The notes: generated from the sequence alone by a model not told the origin. A stretch of 64,000 bases of DNA from Flavobacterium microcysteis (GCF_006385255.1 NZ_VFJE01000051.1:246339-310338), one strand, 5' to 3'; shown: positions 25,156 through 34,591, counted from the first letter of the stretch. Numbers and translations are program-made.

Positions 25156-26886
25156 TTAGCTGTTGCTGATTTTAAGCGTAATGACAAACTCGCTTCCAAA
25201 TCCGAAATTGCTTTCAACCGAAATTGTGCCTCCTTGGGCTTCGATAAATTCTTTGCTGATGGCAAGTCCGAGGCCGGTTCCTTCTTTTTCTGATCCTGGA
25301 ATACGGAAATATTTGTCAAAGATTTTGTTTTTGTACTGAGGAGAAATACCTATTCCGCTGTCTTTTACAGTTATCAGAAGGTCATTTTCTTTTGCCTCTG
25401 CACCTATGAATATGCTGGAGTTTTCATAAGAATAACGGATAGCATTCGAAATAAGGTTAGTAACTACCCAGGTTGTTTTTTCCTGATCGGCTTTTATTTC
25501 AGGCAGTAATTCAGGAATATTCAGGCTAAGGTTGATCTTTTTTTGCTCTGCCAATATTTTTGTGGCTTCTACTGCATCTGAAATTATTTCAGCGGGATTG
25601 CAATTATCTATTTTTAGCTGTGTTTTTCCGGTTTCTACCTGCGTGATGTTTAATAATTCTCCTGTTGTACGGAGCAATCTTTTAGCGTCGTCTTTGATGC
25701 TCGAAACCAACTGTTTTTGTTCTTCGTTTAAATTTCCAATACTGCTGTTTTCCAGTAATTGTAGGCTCATTTTCATCGAAGCGATTGGTGTCTTGAATTC
25801 GTGAGAAACCATGGCTATAAAATTGGTTTTGGCAAAATCCAACTCCTTATAAGCGGTTACGTTGCGAAGAATTATAAACGAGCCAATATGTTTTTTTTCT
25901 TCTTCTCCCGTAGGAAGGATATGTATAGGCACTACTTGCTCTTCGAAATAACTTTCTTTATTGTCGGCATAGATTTTCATCGTTTCCAGAGGTTTTTCGA
26001 TGTTTCCGTCAATAAGATGCTGTAATAGTGAACGAACCAGATCATTTGAAATGGCAACTTCACTGGCCGATTTTCCGATGATGTTTTCTGCTTTTAAACC
26101 AGAAATCTTTAAGGCTTCTTCATTGGCAAATAAGATTAAGTTTTTATCATCAAGTCCTATAACCGGGTCCTGCATATTGTTGATAAGCGTTTCGACCCGT
26201 TTTTTCTCCATCATCAATCGGGCGAGGTTACTGTCGCTATATTCCTGTAGTTTTTCTGCCATGGTATTGAAAGACCGAGCCAGGTTTCCAAATTCGTCAT
26301 GTGTTTCAAAATTGACACGCTGTGAATAATTTTTTGCCGCAATCTGGCGGATGCTTTCGGTAAGATCTTTTATCGGGTTTGCAATATCGCTTGGCAGGTT
26401 AATTAGAAGAATTAATGCGATCAAAAAACAGGTAAGGCCAGTAATTGAAATCCAGAGTATGGCACTTTCTGTTGTGTTTTGTGCCACGATGCTTTTCCTT
26501 TGGATAGCATCCATGTTGATTTTCATGATATCGTTAAGGTCTTTCCTAATCTGGAGTAGGATGGAGCCGTCTTCAGGCTTTAACTGTAATGCTTTTACAT
26601 CTTCTATTAAATTCTGGGTAAGTTCTTTTTCGCCTATTTCCGTGATGTTCTTACCCTGCAATTGCAAAAAGCGGTTGAAATTTTCGAAAGATTGTTTTTC
26701 ACCTTCAATCTTATCGAGTTCTTTCATCATGTTTCGGGAATAGTCCAAGGAATTGTAATTGGCAACAAGGATGTTTTCCGTATCGCCAGCAATGACATGC
26801 ACTTGTCGTACTGCCAGAGCTACAAGCAATATGATAAGAAGGAATAAAAGCCCGAGTCCGAGTCTTAATTTTGTTTTTATACGCAC
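25156..26886 (-). CDS. HAMP-PAS sensor histidine kinase of the Kdp region
   Basis: The 576-aa membrane kinase has two transmembrane helices (about residues 8-28 and 150-172) around a helical periplasmic segment. A HAMP domain follows (INLPSDIANPIKDLTESIRQI) and then a PAS domain (about 235-345). The HisKA helix reads FIAMVSHEFKTPIASMKM, and the HATPase_c domain has NLISNAIRYS, DSGIGIS and GTGLGLAISKEF. In Bacteroidota the KdpD kinase half is often a separate gene, and this kinase lies downstream of the truncated kdpD on the same strand. That supports a role in controlling potassium uptake. An inserted four-helix-bundle gene now separates the two. Confidence 0.92.
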   Translation of the reverse strand: MRIKTKLRLGLGLLFLLIILLVALAVRQVHVIAGDTENILVANYNSLDYSRNMMKELDKIEGEKQSFENFNRFLQLQGKNITEIGEKELTQNLIEDVKALQLKPEDGSILLQIRKDLNDIMKINMDAIQRKSIVAQNTTESAILWISITGLTCFLIALILLINLPSDIANPIKDLTESIRQIAAKNYSQRVNFETHDEFGNLARSFNTMAEKLQEYSDSNLARLMMEKKRVETLINNMQDPVIGLDDKNLILFANEEALKISGLKAENIIGKSASEVAISNDLVRSLLQHLIDGNIEKPLETMKIYADNKESYFEEQVVPIHILPTGEEEKKHIGSFIILRNVTAYKELDFAKTNFIAMVSHEFKTPIASMKMSLQLLENSSIGNLNEEQKQLVSSIKDDAKRLLRTTGELLNITQVETGKTQLKIDNCNPAEIISDAVEATKILAEQKKINLSLNIPELLPEIKADQEKTTWVVTNLISNAIRYSYENSSIFIGAEAKENDLLITVKDSGIGISPQYKNKIFDKYFRIPGSEKEGTGLGLAISKEFIEAQGGTISVESNFGFGSEFVITLKISNS

Positions 26887-26889
26887 AAC

Positions 26890-27055
26890 TTAAATAGTTT
26901 ATAGTGGATAATTTTTAGTTTATAGTTGGGAGTTACTGGTGTGTAATTTTTTAGTTGATAGTTGACAATTGGTAGTTTATAGTTTTTAGAGGATAGTCTT
27001 TAAGTCTTTCATCTTTCATCTTTCGTCTTTCGTCTTTGATCTTTCGTCTTTAATC
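26890..27055. repeat. Degenerate short repeats beside the four-helix-bundle gene
   Basis: The left part repeats units of the form TAGTTTATAGT / TAGTTGATAGT. The right part is a tandem array of seven 7-bp units (CTTTCAT, CTTTCAT, CTTTCGT, CTTTCGT, CTTTGAT, CTTTCGT, CTTTAAT; 27006-27054). The last unit supplies the TAA stop codon of the four-helix-bundle gene on the minus strand. Confidence 0.8.
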
Positions 27056-27467
27056 TGGGTTTGCTCGGGATGTTTTTACGATTGAGGTTAGTATTTTGAT
27101 GAGCTCGATACTGTCTGTGTAAACGGATTGATATTCTTTTTCTGATAGATAGTTTGTTTCAAAAAGCAAACGCAGCCAATATTCGGTTTCCTGGGCTTCT
27201 TTTAATGAGATGTTCATCTTATTACTAAAGTCTTTTTTTGATGAAGCCTGTAAAGCCTCACATATATTTGCACCTATTGAGGTACTACTTCTGACCAATT
27301 GCTTCAATAGGATAAATTCTTTTTTATTTTCTGAAATGTGCTGATATAGCTTCACAATCCTAACGGCAAATGCAAATGATTTGTCCTTAACAATACTATT
27401 TTTCATACTCTCTTTTTTATATGGCTTAAACTAACTCTAAACTATCCACTATCCACTAAAAACTATC
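26978..27467. mobile_element. Candidate inverted-repeat element carrying a four-helix-bundle gene
   Basis: The left end (26978-26996, TATAGTTTTTAGAGGATAG) matches the reverse complement of the right end (27449-27467, CTATCCACTAAAAACTATC) at 17 of 19 positions. Between them lies one gene for a small four-helix-bundle protein. The right end overlaps the kdpD stop codon. No transposase is encoded, so if mobile it must move in trans. The mobile reading is an inference from the inverted ends and the interruption of an otherwise compact operon. Confidence 0.4.
27050..27406 (-). CDS. Four-helix-bundle protein (23S IVP/Avd-like)
   Basis: The 118-aa product matches the small four-helix-bundle family named after proteins encoded in 23S rRNA intervening sequences, also related to the Avd accessory protein of diversity-generating retroelements. 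Typical motifs are SFAFAVRIVKLYQ, KQLVRSSTSIGANICEAL and NISLKEAQETEYWLRLL. The molecular role of stand-alone members is not established. Here the gene sits between kdpD and the histidine kinase gene of the kdp cluster, inside short inverted and tandem repeats, and its stop codon is formed by the repeat array. It looks like a later arrival in the operon rather than a Kdp component. Confidence 0.88.
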   Translation of the reverse strand: MKNSIVKDKSFAFAVRIVKLYQHISENKKEFILLKQLVRSSTSIGANICEALQASSKKDFSNKMNISLKEAQETEYWLRLLFETNYLSEKEYQSVYTDSIELIKILTSIVKTSRANPD

Positions 27468-28596
27468 AACTCAAAATAATGAGGTCAATTTCACTCGAAG
27501 ATAGCTTATTTAATAATTCTTTGAAAGCGCTGGTAGAAAGAATAATTTTCATCAGGTTCATTCTTGGTTTTCCAATACAAAGAGTTGTGATGCCTTTGCT
27601 ATCGGCTTGTTCAATAATGGCTTTCGCAATTCTTGTGTGTTCAATTTTGATAACTTCGGCTCCTAATTCTGTAGCCAACTTGAAATTATTGATAAGATGT
27701 CTTTGTTTGTCTAAAGCAATGCGGTCTGCACTTTCATGCGGCAGTTGTACGTATAGGACATACCATTTGCTACTATTGTAATAATTGGCCAAGCGTGCTG
27801 TTTTGCGAATTACCTTTTTGGCGGTAGCTTCATTACTGCTAATACAGGCCATGAATTTTTCATGACGGGTATTTTTGTTTCTTGGAACTTCAATTTCAAC
27901 TTTTCTTTCGACCTGGCTGGCAACTTCTTTTAATGCCAATTCTCTTAACTGTAGAATGTGCTCGTTCTTGAAGAAATTCTTGAGAGCCATTTCTATCTTT
28001 TCGGCCTTATAAATTTTTCCTTCTTTTAGCCTTGAGATCAATTCATCTGCGGTGAGGTCAATGTTTACTACTTCGTCAGCCTGTGCTAAAACGCTGTCGG
28101 GAATACGTTCTTTGACTTCGATTCCTGTAATGTGCTTTATTTCTTCATTCAGGCTTTCGATATGCTGGATGTTTACAGCACTGATTACATTGATTCCGGC
28201 TTCCAGGATTTCAAAAACATCCTGCCAACGTTTTTCGTTTTTGCTTCCTTCAATGTTGGTATGGGCGAGCTCGTCTACAATTACAACTTCGGGACGAAGG
28301 CTGATAATGGCCTGAACATCCATTTCTTCAAGTTCTTTTCCTTTGTAGAACAAATGGCGTCTTGGAATTACAGGAAGACCCGTCAACAGCTCGTGAGTTT
28401 CCTTGCGGTTGTGAGTTTCTATAAAACCTATTTTGACATCAATACCATTTTTTAGCAGGGAATGGGCTTCCTGAAGCATACGAAAAGTTTTACCTACACC
28501 GGCACTCATGCCGATGTAGATCTTAAACTTTCCTCTCCTTGATTTTTGGATCAGGTTTAAAAAATGCTGTACGCTATCTTCTCTTTTACTTTCCAA
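27466..28596 (-). CDS. kdpD: Truncated KdpD (sensor ATPase and USP domains only)
   Basis: The 376-aa product corresponds to the N-terminal cytoplasmic part of KdpD. The KdpD domain has Walker A GMSAGVGKTFRM and the DELAHTNIEGSKN motif, and a universal-stress-protein-like domain follows (CISSNEATAKKVIRKTARLANYY; C-terminal LCIGKPRM). The transmembrane, GAF and kinase parts of the roughly 900-aa classical KdpD are absent. This short form is the normal Bacteroidota arrangement, working with a separate kinase. It probably senses ATP, K+ or signalling nucleotides through the USP part and modulates the kinase encoded downstream. Its TGA stop lies in the inverted-repeat end of the inserted element. 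Confidence 0.93.
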   Translation of the reverse strand: MESKREDSVQHFLNLIQKSRRGKFKIYIGMSAGVGKTFRMLQEAHSLLKNGIDVKIGFIETHNRKETHELLTGLPVIPRRHLFYKGKELEEMDVQAIISLRPEVVIVDELAHTNIEGSKNEKRWQDVFEILEAGINVISAVNIQHIESLNEEIKHITGIEVKERIPDSVLAQADEVVNIDLTADELISRLKEGKIYKAEKIEMALKNFFKNEHILQLRELALKEVASQVERKVEIEVPRNKNTRHEKFMACISSNEATAKKVIRKTARLANYYNSSKWYVLYVQLPHESADRIALDKQRHLINNFKLATELGAEVIKIEHTRIAKAIIEQADSKGITTLCIGKPRMNLMKIILSTSAFKELLNKLSSSEIDLIILS

Positions 28597-28615
28597 AATA
28601 AATTAGGCTTTGATT

Positions 28616-29701
28616 TTAAAAAGATATGGCAAGCGAAGTTGCCGCTGCAAAGTTCTGTTTGGTAGGATTTCCATTTTCAGTGAAAATTTCATCCTTGCTG
28701 CTCAAATTTCTAGCTTCGACTCTCCATACAACATTGTCATAGATATTGTAATCGAAGTTGACAGAATAACCAAAAGTTTTAAATCCGTTTGGTGTATCTG
28801 TTGCAATTATTACACCGTTTTTATCTGCATAATATTCTCCTCGTGCTGCGATATGGATTTTATCTGAAACTTTATATCTGGCAATTAGAACAGGAGAATA
28901 CCATGAATTATAACTGTCGCTTCCTTTCTCTTTTTGTTCGGCTCCAATGTCAAAACCAGCTGTAAGTCCCCATTTTTCATTCAACTGAAAAACGCCATAT
29001 AAATTGTGGAAATAACGCATTCTTTTGTCAATATCGGGTTTGTCGTTCCCAATGAAAGAACTGCTGTTCAATAGGATAGAGGCGTTTGGTTTATAGGTTA
29101 CTTGATGTCCAAAAGCCAAGGTCTTATTGCCGTCAACTCGTTTGATTCTTTGCCAGCCGTTTAAAACGAGTCCGCTCACAAACCATTTTCCGTTGTCTGT
29201 AGTATACGACAATTTAGCACCGCTTTCATAATAAGGGGAGTTGTCTGCCTGAATACTGCGTGTCAATGCCCAACAATCCTTACTGATAGCACTTTCAAAA
29301 CCAATATGCGATGCAAAAATCCCGGCATCAATCCAAAGGTTTTTTGTTTTTGAAAGTTTTACACCGGCATTGGCTTCATAAATGTTTTTCATGATGCCTT
29401 CTTCTGTAGCAAGATTGGCGTTGCCATAGGTTCCGGCCATGATTGCCAGATTAGCCCTAACGTTTCCTTTTTCATAATTGGCTTTGACAAATCCAAGATT
29501 TAAGGAAACTTCATTGTGCCTGTTATGTGAATATACAAAACCGGGTCTGATATTGTTTTCAGGGGCGCCAAAATCATAGAGATAATAGATTTCGGCATAG
29601 CCTGTTATTTTTAATGGAGATTCAGAAGTTGTTGCAGTGTCTGTCTGTGCTTGTGCAAGCGAGACCATTGCAATAAAAGCTGCAGTAGCTATTTTTTTCA
29701 T
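28616..29701 (-). CDS. Outer-membrane porin of the Kdp operon (BBP2-like)
   Basis: The 361-aa protein has a signal peptide (MKKIATAAFIAMVSLAQAQ) and an outer-membrane beta-barrel of the OmpL-like/beta-barrel porin-2 type. It starts with PLKITGYAEIYYLYDFGAPENN and ends in a strand closing with phenylalanine (AATSLAISF). Bacteroidota kdp operons often carry such a porin between kdpC and kdpD, presumably letting potassium cross the outer membrane. It starts 2 bp after kdpC and ends 19 bp before kdpD, so all are cotranscribed. Confidence 0.85.
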   Translation of the reverse strand: MKKIATAAFIAMVSLAQAQTDTATTSESPLKITGYAEIYYLYDFGAPENNIRPGFVYSHNRHNEVSLNLGFVKANYEKGNVRANLAIMAGTYGNANLATEEGIMKNIYEANAGVKLSKTKNLWIDAGIFASHIGFESAISKDCWALTRSIQADNSPYYESGAKLSYTTDNGKWFVSGLVLNGWQRIKRVDGNKTLAFGHQVTYKPNASILLNSSSFIGNDKPDIDKRMRYFHNLYGVFQLNEKWGLTAGFDIGAEQKEKGSDSYNSWYSPVLIARYKVSDKIHIAARGEYYADKNGVIIATDTPNGFKTFGYSVNFDYNIYDNVVWRVEARNLSSKDEIFTENGNPTKQNFAAATSLAISF

Positions 29702-29703
29702 TG

Positions 29704-30264
29704 TTATTTGAGTTTATCGAGAGCGATGTTGAGTTGTAATACGTTTATTTTTTCTGGTCCGAATAGCCCTAAAAGCGGCTTTTCAGTGTTTTGAGCAATA
29801 AGGTCTTGGAGTTTCTTTTCTTCTATATTTCTCACTTTTGCAATACGTTTGACCTGTACTTTTGCACTTTTTACGGAAATATTCGGATCCAATCCGCTAC
29901 CACTGGCTGTCACCATATCAGCAGGAATTTCATCAGCTTTGATTTCCGGATTTTGGATTAAGAAAGTGTCAATTCTTTTTTGAACTTCAGCCAGGTATTC
30001 AGGGTTGCTTGGTCCTTTGTTGCTTCCTCCGGAACCCGCCGCATTATAGTTTACGGCAGAAGGTCTTGAGTTAAAATATTTGGCATCAGTAAAGGACTGG
30101 CCTATGTTGCTATAGAATTTTTTTCCATTGCTTTCTGTCATGATTCCTTTTCCTTGGTTGGGAGCCATTTGGGCTATTCCAAGTATAAACAGCGTATAGA
30201 TTCCGGCGAAAAAGACGAGAGTAATCAGCGTTAACTTTACTCCAATCCATAAATAATTTTTCAT
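29704..30264 (-). CDS. kdpC: Potassium-transporting ATPase subunit C
   Basis: The 186-aa KdpC has one N-terminal transmembrane helix (VKLTLITLVFFAGIYTLFILGIAQ) and a periplasmic domain with family motifs FNSRPSAVNYNAAGSGGSNKGPSNPEY, MVTASGSGLDPNIS and LLGLFGPEKINVLQLNIALD. KdpC stabilises the KdpFABC complex and helps high-affinity K+ uptake. It begins 12 bp after kdpB. Confidence 0.96.
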   Translation of the reverse strand: MKNYLWIGVKLTLITLVFFAGIYTLFILGIAQMAPNQGKGIMTESNGKKFYSNIGQSFTDAKYFNSRPSAVNYNAAGSGGSNKGPSNPEYLAEVQKRIDTFLIQNPEIKADEIPADMVTASGSGLDPNISVKSAKVQVKRIAKVRNIEEKKLQDLIAQNTEKPLLGLFGPEKINVLQLNIALDKLK

Positions 30265-30276
30265 TTTGATATCAGT

Positions 30277-32322
30277 TTAGATGAATATTGTGACAATCAT
30301 GTCGATGATTTTTATTCCGATAAACGGAACGATGATACCGCCTAGTCCATAAAACAATAGGTTTCGTCTTAATAGGGCAGAGGCACCAATGGGTTTATAC
30401 GTGACTCCTTTTAAAGCCAGCGGAATCAAAAACGGGATAACAATTGCATTAAAGATAACTGCCGATAGGATGGCGCTTTCCGGACTATGCAAGTGCATGA
30501 TATTTAAGCCTTGCAAGGCAGGAATTGCCGTGATGAACAAAGCAGGAATGATGGCAAAATATTTGGCAACGTCATTCGCAATACTAAAAGTGGTCAGTGT
30601 TCCTCGTGTCATTAATAATTGTTTTCCGATTTCTACAATCTCTATCAGTTTTGTAGGGTCGTTATCTAAATCCACCATGTTTCCGGCTTCTTTGGCAGCT
30701 TGTGTTCCGCTGTTCATTGCTACACCCACATCAGCTTGCGCAAGAGCGGGAGCATCATTTGTACCGTCACCCATCATGGCAACCAGCTTACCTTTAATCT
30801 GCTCGTTCTTGATGTAATTCATCTTGTCTTCGGGCTTGGCTTCTGCAATGAAGTCATCCACACCTGCTTTTTCGGCAATAAATTTGGCTGTCAGCGGATT
30901 ATCACCTGTAACCATTACCGTTTTGACACCCATTCTACGCAGTCTTTCAAAACGTTCCTGTATTCCAGGTTTGATAATATCCTGCAATTCAATTACTCCT
31001 AAGACTTTATCGTTTTGGGAAACGACTAATGGCGTACCTCCATTGCTGGAAATCTCAGTGACTCTATCGGATGTGTCATTTGGAAAAGAATTTCCTGCTT
31101 GCTCGCTTAGTTTTCGGATGGAATCGTAAGCGCCTTTTCGGATTTTGGTACCGTCAGGAAGATTGACACCGCTACTTCGGGTTTCGGCTGTAAATTTTAT
31201 CAGTATTGAATCTTCTACAGAAAGATTTTTTGTAGCATCTTTTCCAGCCAATTCGATAATTGACTTGCCTTCTGGTGTTTCATCAGCCAGGGAAGAAAGG
31301 ATACTTGCTTTTACGAAATCTTGTTCTGATACACCCGTTGTAGGGTAAAAGTTTGTTGCTTTTCGGTTTCCAATTGTAATGGTTCCTGTTTTGTCTAACA
31401 GTAATACGTCAATATCTCCGGCAGTTTCTACTGCTTTACCTGATTTTGTAATGACGTTGGCACGTAAGGCGCGGTCCATTCCGGCAATACCTATGGCAGA
31501 CAGCAATCCACCGATGGTTGTTGGAATAAGACAGACAAATAAAGAAATAAAAGAAGCAATGGTTATTGTGATATTGGCATAATCAGCAAATGGTTTTAAA
31601 GTCGTGCAGACAATGATAAACACCAATGTAAAACCTGCTAATAAAATAGTCAATGCAATTTCGTTAGGTGTTTTTTGTCTTGATGCACCTTCAACCAATG
31701 CAATCATTTTGTCAAGGAAGCTTTCGCCAGGTTCAGTCGTAACCTGTACTTTAATCTTGTCAGACAAAACCTTTGTACCACCTGTTACGGAACTTTTATC
31801 ACCGCCGGCTTCACGGATTACAGGAGCACTTTCACCGGTTATGGCGCTTTCGTCAATTGTTGCCAGACCTTCAATGATTTCTCCGTCGGTTGGAATAGTA
31901 TCGCCGGCTTCACAGATAAATATATCTCCTTTAGCGAGGCTAGAAGAAGGAACAATCTGAAGTTCATCGATATACATTTCTCCAACAGGGAAGATTTTTT
32001 TTGCAGGTGTTTCTTCTCTTGTTTTTCTAAGGCTATCGGCTTGAGCTTTTCCTCTTGCTTCGGCAATGGCTTCGGCAAAATTGGCAAACAATAGCGTGAA
32101 CAATAAGATGATAAAGACGGTAAAGTTGTATACAAAACTGCCTTGTGATTGTTCACCTGTCAATATCCACAAACAAACGCAGAGCATGACAACTGTTCCA
32201 ATTTCAACTGTAAACATAATCGGATTACGGAACAGGGTTGCAGGATTGAGCTTCAGGAAAGACTGTAGGAATGCTTCTTTGAGCAATTCTTTCTGAAACA
32301 GTGATTTATTTTGAGTTTTCAT
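30277..32322 (-). CDS. kdpB: Potassium-transporting P-type ATPase subunit B
   Basis: KdpB (681 aa) hydrolyses ATP to drive K+ import by KdpFABC. The phosphorylation site is the aspartate at about residue 310 in [13 protein letters not shown]. Other P-type motifs are the actuator TGES (AITGESAPV), the hinge [19 protein letters not shown] and the nucleotide-binding loop. About seven membrane helices are visible. Length and sequence match full-length KdpB, with no damage seen. It lies 17 bp after kdpA. Confidence 0.98.
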   Translation of the reverse strand: MKTQNKSLFQKELLKEAFLQSFLKLNPATLFRNPIMFTVEIGTVVMLCVCLWILTGEQSQGSFVYNFTVFIILLFTLLFANFAEAIAEARGKAQADSLRKTREETPAKKIFPVGEMYIDELQIVPSSSLAKGDIFICEAGDTIPTDGEIIEGLATIDESAITGESAPVIREAGGDKSSVTGGTKVLSDKIKVQVTTEPGESFLDKMIALVEGASRQKTPNEIALTILLAGFTLVFIIVCTTLKPFADYANITITIASFISLFVCLIPTTIGGLLSAIGIAGMDRALRANVITKSGKAVETAGDIDVLLLDKTGTITIGNRKATNFYPTTGVSEQDFVKASILSSLADETPEGKSIIELAGKDATKNLSVEDSILIKFTAETRSSGVNLPDGTKIRKGAYDSIRKLSEQAGNSFPNDTSDRVTEISSNGGTPLVVSQNDKVLGVIELQDIIKPGIQERFERLRRMGVKTVMVTGDNPLTAKFIAEKAGVDDFIAEAKPEDKMNYIKNEQIKGKLVAMMGDGTNDAPALAQADVGVAMNSGTQAAKEAGNMVDLDNDPTKLIEIVEIGKQLLMTRGTLTTFSIANDVAKYFAIIPALFITAIPALQGLNIMHLHSPESAILSAVIFNAIVIPFLIPLALKGVTYKPIGASALLRRNLLFYGLGGIIVPFIGIKIIDMIVTIFI

Positions 32323-32339
32323 TTTTGAAAATCATTTGA

Positions 32340-34028
32340 TTAGTAAAGCGTGAAATATTCTGCTATAGGTCCTAAAGTCAGAGAAGGGAAGAAGGAAAGT
32401 GCTGCAATAATGAAAATAACAGCAAATACCATCAATCCAAAAGTCGAAGTATCGGTTTTTAAGGTTCCGGCACTTTCTGGAATGTGTTTTTTAGAAGCAA
32501 GGATTCCGGCAATAGCCACAGGACCTATAATTGGAAGGAATCTGGAAAGTAGTAACACAATTCCTGTTGTAATATTCCACCATGGATTATTGTCGCCAAG
32601 ACCTTCAAAGCCACTTCCGTTATTGGCTGCAGATGATGTGAATTCGTATAAGATTTCACTGAATCCATGGAATCCCGGATTGTTCAATGTGCTGGCACCT
32701 TGTTCGGGAAATGCTGTTGAAAGCGCAACTCCTACTAAAATCAGGAAAGGATGCAATAAGGCAATAATCATGGCGATTTTCATTTCGCGGGCTTCGATTT
32801 TTTTACCCAAAAATTCAGGTGTTCTTCCCACCATCAATCCGCTGATAAAAACAGCAAGGATGATAAAAATGTAAAAGTTTAATATCCCTACGCCACATCC
32901 GCCATAAAAGCAATTGATCATCATGGCAAGCAGCTGATTCATTCCAGATAGAGGCATAGCACTGTCGTGCATTGAATTGACAGAACCTGTCGAGATAACG
33001 GTTGTAGCGATGCTCCAATAGCCTGAAGCAGCAGCTCCAAACCGTACTTCTTTACCTTCGGTAGCACCAGATGTTGTATCGATTCCCATTTGTGTCAGGG
33101 CAGGGTTTCCATTCATTTCTGTAACAACGGTTGGAATAGTCAGCGCAAGAAACCCGACAGTCATTACACCAAAAATCATCCAGGACAGTTTTCGTCTGTT
33201 TAAGTAAAACCCCAAAGCAAACACCATGGCAAAAGGAATAATCATCTGGGCAATCATTTCTACAATGTTGGTCAGGTAATTAGGGTTTTCAAGAGGATGG
33301 GCTGAATTGGTACCGAAAAATCCGCCGCCATTTGTACCTACGTGTTTTATGGCCGTGAATGCTGCTGCTGGTCCGGTTGATACTTCAACAGAATCGCCTT
33401 GAAGCGTTGTCATTGCCTGTTTTCCTTCAAATGTCATTGGAGTTCCGTTGAAAAGCAAAATAGTTGCTACGATTACGGAAATTGGCAAAAGGATACGAGT
33501 ACAAGACTTAATAAAGTAATTGTAAAAATTACCTAGTGTTTCGGTTGTTCTTTCCTTTAATGCATTGAAAAGGACAGCAGCTGCCGCCAATCCGATTCCC
33601 GCAGAAACGAATTGAAGGAACATCAAGAATAACTGGCTTAAGTAGCTGACTCCGGTTTCTCCGGAATAGTGCTGTAAGTTGCAGTTTACTAAAAAGGAAA
33701 TGATGGTGTTGAAAGCCAGATCCGGCGTCATGCTAGGATTATTATCCGGATTTAATGGTAGTGAACCCTGGCAGAGTAGGATTATCATTCCTAAGACAAA
33801 CCATACAACATTAATGGCAACCAAAGCAACCATATGCTGTTTCCAGTTCATTTCCTTTTTGGAATCGATACCGCTTATTTTATAAAATAGTTTTTCGATT
33901 GGGAGAAAAACAGGATCCAAAAAAGTTTTTTGCCCTGAATATACTTTTGAAATATACTTTCCTAACGGTATTGCTAGAATCAGCGTCAGGACAAACATGG
34001 CTATAATTCCTATAATTTCGGTATTCAT
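32340..34028 (-). CDS. kdpA: Potassium-transporting ATPase subunit A
   Basis: KdpA (562 aa) is the K+-selective channel-like subunit of KdpFABC, related to SKT transporters. About ten membrane helices are present, with selectivity-filter regions such as VGTNGGGFFGTNSAHPLENP and SAANNGSGFEGLGDNNPWW. It lies 3 bp downstream of kdpF. The gene appears complete. Confidence 0.97.
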   Translation of the reverse strand: MNTEIIGIIAMFVLTLILAIPLGKYISKVYSGQKTFLDPVFLPIEKLFYKISGIDSKKEMNWKQHMVALVAINVVWFVLGMIILLCQGSLPLNPDNNPSMTPDLAFNTIISFLVNCNLQHYSGETGVSYLSQLFLMFLQFVSAGIGLAAAAVLFNALKERTTETLGNFYNYFIKSCTRILLPISVIVATILLFNGTPMTFEGKQAMTTLQGDSVEVSTGPAAAFTAIKHVGTNGGGFFGTNSAHPLENPNYLTNIVEMIAQMIIPFAMVFALGFYLNRRKLSWMIFGVMTVGFLALTIPTVVTEMNGNPALTQMGIDTTSGATEGKEVRFGAAASGYWSIATTVISTGSVNSMHDSAMPLSGMNQLLAMMINCFYGGCGVGILNFYIFIILAVFISGLMVGRTPEFLGKKIEAREMKIAMIIALLHPFLILVGVALSTAFPEQGASTLNNPGFHGFSEILYEFTSSAANNGSGFEGLGDNNPWWNITTGIVLLLSRFLPIIGPVAIAGILASKKHIPESAGTLKTDTSTFGLMVFAVIFIIAALSFFPSLTLGPIAEYFTLY

Positions 34029-34031
34029 GGT

Positions 34032-34109
34032 TTAAAATTTTTCAGGTTTAAGTAAGACATAAACGATATAGGCAAAAACAGCTAGAGCAATAATTAATAA
34101 GGCTATCAT
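34032..34109 (-). CDS. kdpF: Potassium-transporting ATPase subunit F
   Basis: This 25-aa ORF reads MIALLIIALAVFAYIVYVLL followed by KPEKF, a single transmembrane helix with a C-terminal KPE motif that is characteristic of KdpF. It is placed directly before kdpA, as in other kdp operons, with a 3-bp gap. KdpF stabilises the KdpABC complex in the membrane. Confidence 0.9.
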   Translation of the reverse strand: MIALLIIALAVFAYIVYVLLKPEKF

Positions 34110-34113
34110 AATT

Positions 34114-34197
34114 TTAGATTTTATCGAAATAGTAAATGGAAACATAAAAAAGGGCGAAGCAGAGCAGCCCTACGATGGTGAGGATGGTAATTATCAT
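34114..34197 (-). CDS. 27-aa membrane peptide upstream of kdpF
   Basis: The ORF encodes MIITILTIVGLLCFALFYVS and then IYYFDKI, one hydrophobic helix with a short charged end. Its ATG overlaps the stop of the upstream 93-aa gene as ATGA, and it ends 4 bp before kdpF. That placement gives strong support for translation in the operon. No family is recognised; it may be an additional small Kdp subunit or a leader peptide. Confidence 0.65.
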   Translation of the reverse strand: MIITILTIVGLLCFALFYVSIYYFDKI

Positions 34198-34475
34198 ACT
34201 CCGGAGGCATTAATTTGTTTGACATATTCTTTGTGAAGTGTAATGGGTAGCAGCCTTGATGTTTCCAGCCTGTTTATTTCCATATAATGTGATACGGAAA
34301 ACAGATAGACATTTGTGATTGCATTTTTCATTTCGTTATTGCCCTTTAGGAGCAATTCTTCGGCAAGTGCAAGGCATCTTTTAGTGCGTGCCATTTTACC
34401 GAGCTGAAGGCTACTGATGGTTATCTCAGCTAGGCGCTCCATTTTTTTGATTAGGCTATCATTGAAATTTCTCAT
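34194..34475 (-). CDS. Small helical protein at the head of the kdp operon
   Basis: The 93-aa product starts MRNFNDSLIKKMERLAEIT if ATG 34475 is used; an earlier ATG at 34520 would add 15 residues but overlaps a possible promoter. The sequence is helical with leucines and lysines and no membrane segment. It heads the kdp operon with ATGA coupling to the 27-aa membrane peptide. No domain is recognised. A role in regulation or assembly of the K+ pump is inferred from position only. Confidence 0.75.
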   Translation of the reverse strand: MRNFNDSLIKKMERLAEITISSLQLGKMARTKRCLALAEELLLKGNNEMKNAITNVYLFSVSHYMEINRLETSRLLPITLHKEYVKQINASGV

Positions 34476-34503
34476 AATGATTAAGATATTTTTGATGCCT
34501 AAT

Positions 34504-34519
34504 GCCAAATTCAGAACCA
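34504..34519 (-). promoter_or_regulatory. Possible sigma-54 promoter of the kdp operon
   Basis: On the minus strand the sequence TGGTTC-N5-TTGG has the spacing of the sigma-54 consensus TGGCAC-N5-TTGC but departs from it, including the -12 C. A sigma-54-type response regulator lies 2 kb away, which raises interest in the site. The match is weak and should be read as a hypothesis. Confidence 0.25.
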
Positions 34520-34591
34520 TTTTTTTGATGAATTGCCTAAACCCTTTAGTATCTAGGAATTATATTTTTTTGGACTGAAACCAAAAAGAAA

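Noticed and set aside
27050..27406. Four-helix-bundle gene as Avd of a diversity-generating retroelement
   Set aside because: No reverse transcriptase, template repeat or variable repeat is seen nearby.
34476..34520. ATG at 34520 as start of the first kdp-operon gene
   Set aside because: It adds a hydrophobic leader unlike the rest and overlaps a possible promoter; ATG 34475 gives a plausible soluble protein.
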